NCBI RefSeq assembly: GCF_002367995.1
Contig: NZ_AP018208.1
Span: 1 to 64,000, forward strand
DNA from: Calothrix brevissima NIES-22
GTDB taxonomy: Bacteria; Cyanobacteriota; Cyanobacteriia; Cyanobacteriales; Nostocaceae
Length of the DNA: 64,000 nt
Direction: 5' to 3'
The stretch's first letter is position 1. Each line of letters starts with the position of its first letter. The position numbers and the translations under genes were made by a program. The notes beneath the pieces are model-generated. The model ran no database searches, was not told the origin of the DNA, and was given only the letters and a program-made list of their open reading frames with translations. Positions 49,801 to 61,800 of this stretch are shown here, one piece after another.

Positions 49801-52800
49801 TCGCTTACAGCAATTGTCACAGGGTATGTATTAATATCAGCAGCAGTCGGTGTCCAACGGAACTGTGCTTCACCATAAATTCCAGTGGGTGTGAGAGTGG
49901 CACCAACAGGCAAACCGCTTAAATTAAAGCTTAAATTATCTTGGTTACGATCGCCTGCTTTAACAATAAATTCCAAAGTCTCACCCACTACTGCAACCTT
50001 GTTACCAATAACAGGTAATATTGGCGGGTCATTAAGTGCATTTACTGAGACTACAAAGGTATATTCATCTGATTGAATGGCATTTGCACCAACGCCATTA
50101 CCATTATCAGTTGCGGTGAGAGTAAAGGAGTAATTGCCGCCATCATTTATACCAGGGGACAAGCGTAAAGTAGCAGTGCGATCGCCATTATCTATAAATC
50201 TCACAAAATCAGGAATACCGTATCCCGCAGATTCTGCTTTCAATTGCAGTACCAAAGAATCGCCATCTGCATCTGTTGCTTGTAATACCAGTTCTTTTAC
50301 TTCACCCCGGTTCAGAGTAATGTTGCTAAACTCGTTAATTTCGGGTGCGCGGTTGCTATTGAGAACAGAAATCGGTACAGTCAGGGAAGTTGCTTTAGTT
50401 ATTCCCGTACCATTGCCATCATCAGTAGCAGTAAAGCTGACATTGTATGTACCTGCACTGGTATACCCTGGTGTCCAGACAAACATTGCTGTGATTGGGT
50501 CAAAAGTAGCACCAACTGGCAAACCAGAGACAGTATAAATAACAGATGGGTCACTACCTTCTAGTATAGTGAGTTGACCGTCAGCATTGCGGTCTTGAGG
50601 TACAAAGCCTGGGTTATCAGGGTCAAAAGCAAAAGCACGGAAGCGGACTGATTGTCCTTCCTGTACCTGCCAAGTACCGATATTATCAAAAATCGGTGCA
50701 GCGTTAGCGTTGAGGACAGTAATTTTGGTAGTTTGGGTAGTAACCGATTCGCCATCGCTGACAGTGAAGGGAATTTCAAACTCTCCTGCTTGGAAGTAAG
50801 CTGGTGTCCACTCAAATAATCCAGTGCGCGGATCTAGGGTGGAACCGCCAGGGAGAAGATTGCTATTGTAGGTGAGGCTTGAAGTCGGAAGTGGGGGAAT
50901 AGAAGCGATTATGTCTGCGTCGGTTGCTTGTAATTGGATGCGGACTTTTTCACCTTCGCGGACAATTTTATCAGCAGGGCGGATGAGGGTGGGTGCTTGG
51001 TTGATGTTTGCAATCAGGATGGTTGCAGTCTGCGTTACTTTTTCTACACCATCGCTGACGGTGAACTGCACATTTTCATATGTACCAGCCGCATTGTAGT
51101 TAGGACTCCAAGTAAGAATACCTGTATATGAATCAAAAATCACACCATTAGGTAGATTATCAGCCCAATATGTTAGTTTGTTGCGGTCAGCGTCGGTTGC
51201 AGAAAGCTGAATTTGTAGCGATTTTCCTTCTGCACCTTTGATAGTAATGGGAGTAGCAGAAGAACTAGAAACTGTTCCGTCAGCAGATGAAACGATAATT
51301 CCACCACTGACAACAGGAGTATTAAATACAGGTTTGTGATTACCACCCACCACATTTAAACTAAACGATTGTGTCGTGTGAGCACCGCGCAGGTCGTATA
51401 CTTGCAAAGTCACATCAGCACTCACTGGACTTTGCTGTGTTGGCGACCAAGTAATTAAACCAGTATTTTGGTCAACAGTCATTCCAGATGGTGCATCATA
51501 TAGCAAATATCCCAGCACCGCACCATCTGGATCGTTAGCTGTCACCTGATAACTATATGCTTGACCCGTATAAGCTGTTAATACAGGATTAGAAGTAATA
51601 ATTGGTGCTTGATTCGGATAAGGAAGCGCATAAATTCCCGGCGTAAACTCCACCCGCAGCGCGTCTGGGTTGTAAACTGTAATTGTATGTGCAGTAGTAG
51701 ATTGGCCTGCCTTGAGGACACCTTGAGCTAAATTATCCTTTAAATCTACCATATATGCCCCAGATGTATCGCGTGTTGCACCTGTCGGGACACCTGTAAA
51801 GTACTGTGCTGGATCGAGTAACAGCATCACTGGTAGCAGTAAGTCATAACTCGCCTTACTGGTAAGAGTGACATCGTAGGAAATTGTTTGATTTTGCCGA
51901 AGAGAACGGGGATTGGTAAACTTAAAGTCTACTAAAGCTGAAAAATCGGAAATTGCTGTAAACTGCTCTTGATAACCACCAGTTAATCCCACCCCAGCAG
52001 TACTCTTGAGATTTTCAGACACCCGCAGTTCATAATGGTCAGGGGTAAGGGTGTTAAAATCCAAAAGTACAGTCCGGGTATTAGCATCGTAACGGACTGA
52101 CTGTGGTGTTAAAGTACCGTTAGCACTTACCAATTCAAAGTTAGCCGGATTGAGAACTGAAGAGGTGTCATTAGCAGCCCCAGCATACATGTCAGAATCA
52201 AAGGTAATGCTAATTGTACCTTGAGGCAAAGCTACAATCGCATCAGGTGCAGGGTTTGTCGCCGCCACTTTCGGTGCAATGACCGGGCTAAATATATCAA
52301 TTTGCTGCGACTGTGAAATTAAAATGCGACCGTCATCAGTGGTTGTGATATTTTCACCACGACTACCACCATTAGCAACTTTAATGTGTTGCAAGGTTGC
52401 TAAATCAACCATTTGCAAACCGCCATTGTTGTTAGAAACAAACAACAATCCCGCCAAGCGGCTACCAACTTTACCAAAAGCAATAGAATCTACAGGCGAA
52501 TCAAACTCAAGCATTCGCTCTGGTTTACCATTTTCATTAAAGCGGACAATATCGCCCCGTTGAGGCCAGGTAGTTGCCCAGAGTTTTCCGTCTGCGTCAA
52601 ATGCTAAACTATCAACACGCAAATCGCTGTAGTGAGTAAAAGTTTCATTGATGGGATTAAAGATTTCAATACCCTTACCCGAAGAAACATAAATTAATCC
52701 CGTACTAGCTTGAATTGCCAGCGCTTGCGTGATACTATCGCCGTACTGATTGACAATTCTGCCTGTTTGTCTATCAAGTTGGAGTAAAGGGCCGCCACCT

Positions 52801-55800
52801 GTAGTTGCCCAGAGAGTACCGTTACTATCTACAGTCATGTCGAAAATCGGATACTCTAAGGTAACAAAAGGAGTCGGTGAATTTTGTCCGTCATTCGGTT
52901 GACCAGTTTGAAGGAAGCGGTACAGGGAACCCCGGTTAGCACCACCGCTAGCTAGTACCGAACCATCTTTAAGAACTGTAATTGCCAAAGGTGCGATATT
53001 AGCATGGCTGGTGGGAATACCCGTAGCAAAAGCTTGGGCAGTGAAGGGACGCAAAACACTGCTAAACTCAGATGGGCGAGTTGTGGGGAAAGCCGCAGGT
53101 ATACCTTGTTTTGCTGCTAGGAATAGTTGATTTGTTGATGGTTCGGGGTTCGGTTGGGGAGGAGTACCTAAATCAGGTTGCGTGGTCTTCTCAACTGTCG
53201 GTAGAGTTCCCAGATTCACCACAGAACCATCATTGGGTGCAGCAATTCCTAAACCTGGTTTTTCTCTATTCCCGGCATTATCTGTCGCTAATGCTAAGAA
53301 TTCATAGGTGTGTCCGGGACGACCAACATAAACACCAGAATTTTCCGTAGTTTGTTGTTGCCAAATCTTAAAGTCCCCAGCATCTTCTGCGACATACACA
53401 GTTACGTGCTTGATTCCAGAACCAGCCGCATCATCAGTTGAGTGCCATTTTACTAAGTAGTCGGAGCCTCCTGCTACTAATGGTGTCACAGTCAGCGCGG
53501 TGGTTGGGGCACTACCATCAATAATGTTAGTAACTCTTGCCGTATCTATGGGGGCAGCAGTGTTGTAAATAACTCTAGCTTCACTAGTAATTTCCGTACC
53601 TGTAGCGCTACCAACTTTGGGGAGGACGGTGTAGCTAACAAAGCCACTACCTGCGCCATTGGCGTTATTGGGTGGTAATAGACCAATATCGCGATTCTGC
53701 ACTACCTCCCCAGTATTGGGATCTATTGCTTGAATCAGCCAAGTAGCAGTGTTAGAAATTACATCTAATCCAGCTGCCACTCTCAGAATAAATCCCTTAG
53801 TGCGGGTAAAGTCAAAGTCGCCAGAGAAAGTACCGCGTCCTGTGGGAATGTGAACTTGAATATCACCCAGACGTAAAGAACCTAACTGGAAGTTGCGCGG
53901 GTCGAGGTCATCATCGAGTTTTGTAACAATTCGCACTTCCCCAACTGTTGTTGCGGCACTGGCTGCATTTTCAAAGCGGATGGTGTAGGGTAGTGCTGTA
54001 CCCAAAGGTATGATGTTTTCTGTACCGTAACCCAATGGCCCAGTAAGGGTAGCCAAGTTACTGACTGTACCAGCGGCGTTGAAGAAACTGCCAAAACTTG
54101 GTGGAGGTACAGTCACGCCTTGCGGTAGTTCCACCCTGGCTTCCCCAAAGGGAACGTAGACGTTAAAGGATTGAACGTGGGTTTTGTGCGACAGTCCCAA
54201 GTCGTATTGTTGCGCGTTAGGAGCCTGTTGTTCTCCTGTTAAACTGGGGTTATGACCGTACCACTTGCGGACTTGTTCAAAGAAGCTGACTAGGTTGTTA
54301 CTAGAGATTATTTGATTGCCCGCCGGGCCTAGTAACAAACCAGTGGCCAGGGTTGCCATTAAGCTAATTACTTGAGGATTTTGGCGAATTGGTGGTGCTT
54401 CGTTTTCCGGGCGCAGCAGTCCTGCTTCTTCTAATGCTGCCAAATATGCATTCGTCCAGGTGTTAGCATCAGCCGCCAGCACAGTCAGTGAAACTGAAGC
54501 TGTTGAGTCTTTGAGGATAGCATCTCGCAACCGCAGTGCTACATTTGTTTGTTGGGCGATGAACTCAGCACGAGTCATTGCCGTTGCTGTGGCTAGGATA
54601 TGGAATTTAAAAGCAATTGCGTCGTCGGGAACGTCCTCTAAACCTTTGGGGTCTTTTGCCAGTTCCGCTTGCAGTCCTGGATAAGTTTGGATGTTGAATG
54701 TGCGACCGACAAAGGAGGCGTTGGGGAAGTCAAGTACGTAGCCTGGTGCTAGAATTTCGCCGTTGGTATTGACATCAGAAATAAGACTGGCCCAAGGTAC
54801 GTCTTGTAAAGTATTTTCCGGATTGCCCCGCAGATTGGAACTGAACTCTGTGTAAGGCAGATTGAAGACATCTGAGTTTGTCCCCAATTCCGGACTGCCA
54901 ATGGAGAAATGTACGTAAGGTGTGTCAATGTTGGTTAAACTTTGTACTGATACACCATAAGTGCCTGCATCTCCTGGGGCGAGGATATTTGGCCCTCCCA
55001 GTCCGACGGTGACATCTGGTTCAATTGCCCGTTCTACTAAATAGCGGTAGGGTACAATTGCCACCCGACCATCTGGATTGATAACTTTGACATCGTAGAG
55101 ACCGTGAGGTGCTTCTGTCAAGTCGAAGATGGCAGTAATTTTCGTACTGTCAATGACTTGGTATCTAACTGGGTTATATTCAGCAATTCCCGGACGTACT
55201 AATTTGACAATTGCCCCTGGCTGGAATTGTGCGCCTAAAATATTGGTAGTGACGTAGCGGCTATCTCCACCTTTGTCGGTGATGACATCAGTAATTTCAA
55301 AGGGTAAGACATCAGCCAACAGGGTGAGGGGTGTGTTGTTGGTAGGTTCAAAGTAACCGCGTACCAAGACGTAGTAAGTGCCGCTTTGGGTGGTGGGAAT
55401 GATTACTGATTGATTTGGCCCTAGTATTCCAGTGTAAGCTGCGTCATAAGCAATACTTGTAGGTGCTTGCTGGTAGCGGACGAATATTTCGTTAGCAGCT
55501 TCCTTAGTATCCGAGTTAGCATTAATTCGTAGGGTTTGTCCAGCTTGGAGATTGATTGCAAATAGTCTTTCAAGTCCGGTACTCAGGGTTGTTTGTTTGG
55601 CTACACCTAACTGTAACTGCTCAACGGTAACATTGAGAGAGTCAGCAGAAGTAGTGCGGTTGTTAGCTTCGTTTTCGGCTTCGTAAACTTGATTGAAGAT
55701 ATCTGGTCTAACAATAATGCGATACTGTCCGGGGGTGGCTGGTGGTAGGATAGCTGCCAGGGTTGAAGTGTATTCAGCACCGCTTGCCAAGTTACCACTG

Positions 55801-58800
55801 TAGGAAACTCGCCCGATGGGACGGTCATTAATATCCCAAACTGCATCAGCAGATAGGTATACTGCATCACTCCACTGACCGCTAGCTGGGTTATCGCCGT
55901 AGTTAGTAACTTTCCAACTAATTTGCACCGATTCGCCAGATTTGGCATTACTGGGGAGGGTAATTTCGTCAACTTGCAAATCTGCTGGCGGTGGTAATTC
56001 TAGCACCAAGGGTTGGAGACTGGGTGTAGCATTGTTGCCTTCATTATTACCTTCAAATACTAGACCACGAGCGCTAGATTGAGGAGCATCGGTGATGACA
56101 AATACGTAGTAGGAACCAACTAAGTCATTGGGCAATTGTAGTGTTTGATTAACTGTATAGCTACTGCCAGCAGTTAAACCTCCAGTATGTTCTACATATC
56201 CCAGATAGCGATCGCTTTGTAAATCTAAAAATCCATCTCTAGACAGATAAATTAAATCGTGCCAACGATTTTGTCTGGTAGGTGTGTTGCCAGTACCTTG
56301 ATTTTCTACTGTGTATTCTATATTAAAGCTTTGTCCGCTGGTGGCGCGTTCGGGGATAATAACTGAAGTTACTTGTAAATCTGGTGGTGGTTGCAATACA
56401 ACTTTCATTGGTGCAGCCGTAATATTGTTACCTTCATCCCGGAATTCAAGCACGCGAGCAAAGGTCGAGTTGCCCTCAAAGCCAAGTTTATTGTATTGTT
56501 GATTAATATTCGAGTCAGTAAATACCAGTAGGTAAAAGTTACCTGCGATGCCATCTGGCAGAGTAATTTGGCTGCTTCCGGTGTAAGATTGACCTTGTTG
56601 CAAGCCGCCGCGCCGAGTAAATTCTCCTAAAAATGTGTCATTGAAGTCTAAAGATTCGTCGCGGGAGAGATAAACGCGGTCGTACCAAGAAGATTCTCTG
56701 GTATCGCGTGTACCTATGTTTTTCACAGTCCAGCTAACACCGAGGGTCTGACCAGATGTGGGTGATGTTTCTCTTACTACCAGATTAGTAACTTGCAAAT
56801 CTGGTTCTTGGTAGATAACAGGAATGGTGGCGCTGCCTAAATTATTGCTTGGGTCTTCAAATACGCGATATTCAAAGCTTTGCCGATAGGAATTGTTATC
56901 GCCACTGTTGGGGATTTCACCTCGGAATTTTTCGGTGTTGCGATCGTAACTGTAATTTGTACTAACGTAGATATAGTATTCGCCATCAATCCCCGCAGGT
57001 AAGGTAATATCTTGCCTTTGGGTATAACTTTCTCCAGTACGCAATGGCTGTTGGGAACTGTAGGGAACGAATCCAACTTTGGTTGCGCGGTTGAGAATAA
57101 AGGTGGGGTCAGGCGAAACCCAAATTTCGTCATACCAGTACCGCGTTAGAGACGAAATATCTGCACCTATATTTTTTACTGTCCATTCAACGGTAGTGCG
57201 TTCTCCAGAAAAGTTTTGTGGTAGAGTTTTTACCTTCGCTACAATTAAGTCGGCTGGCGTGCTGGTGACGTTAGTTTCTGCTGAACGTTGATTATTGTCA
57301 GTATAAGGCCCTTCCCAAATGCTATTGCCATAGTTAGTCTGAACGATGATGTAGCGACCGCTAGCCCCAGGTGTCAGGATAGTCTCAAGCTGTCCAGTAT
57401 AGGTTCCACCAACTCCTAAACTACCATCATGTCCAACGCTACCGAGGAACCACCGTTTAGCTCCTGGTGCGTTGAGTGTGGGACTATCAGATAAGTAAAC
57501 GTTGTCAACCCAATTACTTTGTGCTGTGGCGTTCGCGCCCTGGTTTTGTACTGTCCAGGTAACGCTAAATGGCTGTCCACCCAATGCTTGTGTTGTGGGT
57601 GTAACTGAAGTTACGACCAAATCTGGTGGTGGTGTTAGCAGGATTGTAATTGGTCTAGCTTTGTAGTTATTGTTGTCTAGTTCGTTGGGGTCGTCTGGGT
57701 TGTTATTGATAGATAAGGTATCTTCTAAAACAATATTGTATGCATCCGACCAAGGTGTGATATACCATTCTCCAGTAACTTGGCTGGGTAAGGTGAGTTC
57801 AACTTCTGTTTCATAGCTTTCACCCACCTTGAGGGAACCACTATGCCCGACACTGGTCAGGAGAATATCTTCTGCGCCTCCTTCTCTATTTGCAGGGAAT
57901 GGTCGATTTTTGTCACGAGTCAACCAGATGGTGTCAGTCCAGACTTCGCGGTCGGTTTCGCCAATACCCAAGTTGGTGACGGTGTAGCGCACCTTAATTT
58001 TAGAACCTTCAAATGCAAGGGTGGGCGCAATTACTTGACTAGTCACCAAATCGGCAGGTGGTAGAGAATTGATATTTATCTCAATTGCTTGAATATTGTT
58101 GGATTCTTGGGGATATTCATCAACTTGCCCAGCCGCATCAGTTTGGACAATTAGGTATGCTTTACCTCGGAAATACTTGGGAATTACCAAGGTATTAGCT
58201 TGGGTGCGGTAACTTTCGCCAGATCCTAAGGCAGCTGCATTGCTAAAGCTACCTAAAGACAGGTCATCGTAGCTAATTTTGTTATCTAAAGATAAATAAA
58301 CTCGGTCTTGCCAGTTGGGGGTGGTAGTGCCAACAGTGCCTTCATTGGCAACAACAAATTCTAAGGAGATTGTGCCACCAGCATTAGCAGTTGTAGGTGC
58401 GGTAATAGACTTGACTTGTAGGTCAGGACGGGGAGTCAGGCTGACCAAAAGGTTGTTGGGATTGGTACTGCTAGTGTTGTTATTAATGGCACCATTCTCG
58501 TAAAGAGAATTGCTGGTGTTGGTTTTAACTATAACTTCGTACAATCCTTGAATTGTCGATGGCAGAGTAAACTGTTCAAAGCGGGAGTAAAATTTCCCAG
58601 CTTGCAAACCATTGCCATAATTAAATGTTCCTAAGGAAATTAATTGTTCGCTACCGCCTACTTGTTTGAGGAATACCTGGTCTGTCCAACTACCAACTGC
58701 ATCACCTGTGCCGGAGTTGGCTACTGTCCAAGATATGTCAATTTTATTACCAGATTGAGCATTGGTTGGAGAAGTTACATTGGTGACTGTGAGGTCTGGA

Positions 58801-61800
58801 GGAGGTGTAAAGGTGACAGCGATGGCGTTGGAGATGCGGCTGTTGTTGTTAGTGTAGATGAATTCAAACGGTCCGCCTGTGGTGACTAGTATATAGTAAT
58901 TACCAGAAATGCCGTTAGGGAGGGTAACATCTACAGAACGGTTATAATTGCCACCTATTGCTAGTGCGCCTGCGTGTTCAAAGCTTCCCAAGTCGGCAAT
59001 GATATTTTGACCTTCTGGGTCGCTGGTGAGAAAAACGCGATCGCTCCAGGAATTACTATTGGTTGTACCAATGCCAGAGTTAGTCACACTCCAGGATACT
59101 TGCATTTGTTGACCGCTACTAGCGGTTGCTTGTGCCTGGACTCTAGAAACCAGCAAGTCTGCGTAGGGAATGGGGACAACGCTGAAGGTATTAGGGGCAG
59201 AGGCGGTATTATTTGTTTCTAAGTTGTTCTCGAATACCTGGGCGGTGGCATCTGTTTGCACAAATAATTTATACCAACCTTGGAAACCTGGGGTCAATCG
59301 CAGTTTTTCAGTACGAGTGTATTTTTCGTTGTCATTCAAAAATCCTTCGTGGGTGAAGTTAGCTAGTACAATGTCGTCTGTGTTACCGAGTTTTTCGTCG
59401 GTTGAGGCAATAATTCTGTCAGTCCATGTGCTAGTTTTACCGCTACCCTTGCCAAGGTTGGTTACTGTCCAACTAACGGATACTGTTGCTGGGTCGCCAA
59501 TAGTCAATTCTTCTACTGTGACGTTGTTAACGGCTAAGTCTGCGTATGATGCTAGTTCAAGTTGAATAAACTTGTCAGCATTGTTATTTTCTTCACCACC
59601 AAGTTCTTTGATTTGGTTGTCAGCATCGGTTACTACTAGTAAGTAGCGATAGCGATCGCTGCTAACGTCTAATGGTATGGCAATGTTAAGTTCTAATTCA
59701 TCAGTGGTGGCACCAGAGGAGAGCGAGCCATTATACTTGCGTTCTGTGAGGAGTAAATCGCTGGGATCAAATTTTGTATCTGAAGATAAATATATGCGGT
59801 CAACCCAGCCGCCTACAGTATCAGCTGAACCATTATTGGTTACAGACCACTTTAGGGGTATTGTTGTACCGGATGTAGCTGTAGCGGGAGAATAAATAAT
59901 TGTTGGTACAAGGTCAACGTGACCAATTGATAAGACTTGCTCAGAAACACGAAGGTTGTTTTCATCTTTCCCTTCAAGTATTGAGTTGTCAAAATCAGTG
60001 ATAACAACAATTCGATAGTCACCATCTTCTACTTCTGGCAGCAGTACTTTTCTGACAGGAGTGGTGTATTCGTCATTAGCTGCTAGACTAGTCTCATGGC
60101 GTAATATATCTAGGAATATTGCACTTGAGGGTAATGTTACACCATCGAAGGTTCCATTTGTGTTCTCTTTGATGAGATATACTCGGTCAGTCCACGCTTG
60201 GGTAACTGATAATGAACCTGTGTTTGCTACAGTCCAGCTGATATCAGTAGTTTGGCCGATACTCGCTGTGGGTGGAGTAAATACTGATTTAACTATTAGA
60301 TCTGGTGCCTTTGTCTGAGAATTGAGTGTATAGGTTCCTGTAACATCAGAAAAATCACTAGTAACTCGCACTTTATAATTAATGCCAGACTCAGGAGTGA
60401 AAACAATAGAAGAATTTGAGTTATTATTTATTTGCGTGTAATAGCTTTCAGTTATTACTTTCTGGGTATTTGCATTAATCAGTTGTAAACGGGTATTAAA
60501 GTCGGGAGAGGATAGGTTAAGGTTTACAGGTTGACCAACTGTGAAATCTCTTAGTTGGTACTCATCACTGAATTTATGTGGATAACTAATGTAATAATTA
60601 GACTGAGGTGGAATCGCATTATAAAAATCATTTTGAGTCAGTGCGCCATTAACTGTACTATTAACAGCAGAAATTGTTGGTAATTCTGTAGTATTTAAGG
60701 TGTATTTTCCCGTTTGATTATTGTTGTAGCTGGTAACCCTTACTATATAGTTAATCCCAGACTCAGGAATAAAAAATACTGGCGTTCGCTCATAGTTATA
60801 GTAAGTTGCAGACTGAGTAATTACGTTAGTGGTATTTGCATTAACTATCTGTAAATAGGTTGTAAAATCAGGAGAAGATAGCTGAATACCAATTTCTTGT
60901 CCAACAGTGAAATTAGTCAGTCGATAATCATCACTGAATGTTGCCCAACGAGCAGGATTAATAAAATCATCTTGACTCAGTTGTTCATTAACTTTATCAT
61001 CGGTTGCTGAAATCGTAGGCAACTCTGATAAAGAAATTGCTTGTAATTTGTAGTCTCCTATTTGATTTGAGTAATCACTGCTAACTTGAACTCTATAGTT
61101 TATTCCAGCTTTAGGATTGAAAATAATAGAAGAATAGGAGTCATAATTTATTAGCGTCTCATCACTATAATTGATAAATTCATGAGTATCAGCATTAAAC
61201 AGTTGTAGACGGGTTTGAAAGTCGGGAGAGTAGAGATTAAGCCTTACAGGTTGACCAACTGTTAAATCGCTCAGTTGGTACTCATCGCTGAATTTACCTG
61301 AGTATTGATTATAAAAATCATTTTGATTCAATGCACCATTAACTCTGCTATTAACACCAGATATTGTAGGTAATTCTGTAGTAGTTAAAGTGTAATCTCC
61401 TATTCTATTTGAGTAATAACTAGTAACTCGGACTATATAGTTAATGCCAGATTTAGGAGTAAAAAATAATGGTGATACCTCATAGCCATAACCATAACCA
61501 TCATAAGAATTAGCAATGACTTCCTGCGTATCTGCATTAATTATTTGTAGATAGGGGTCGTAAAAGTCGGGAGAAGATACCTCAAAACCAATAGCATGAC
61601 CCACTAGAAAATCTGTCAATCTATAATCATCACTAAACGTATTATAGCGAGTAGTATCAAGAAAATCATCTTTACTTAGTTTTTCAGCAACTTCATCCCC
61701 GGCTGCTCTTATTGTAGGTAATCCTGAAAAAGTGATTGCTTTTATTGTGTAGTTTCCTAGTTGATAGGAGTCGCTACTGGTAACCCGTATTATATAATTT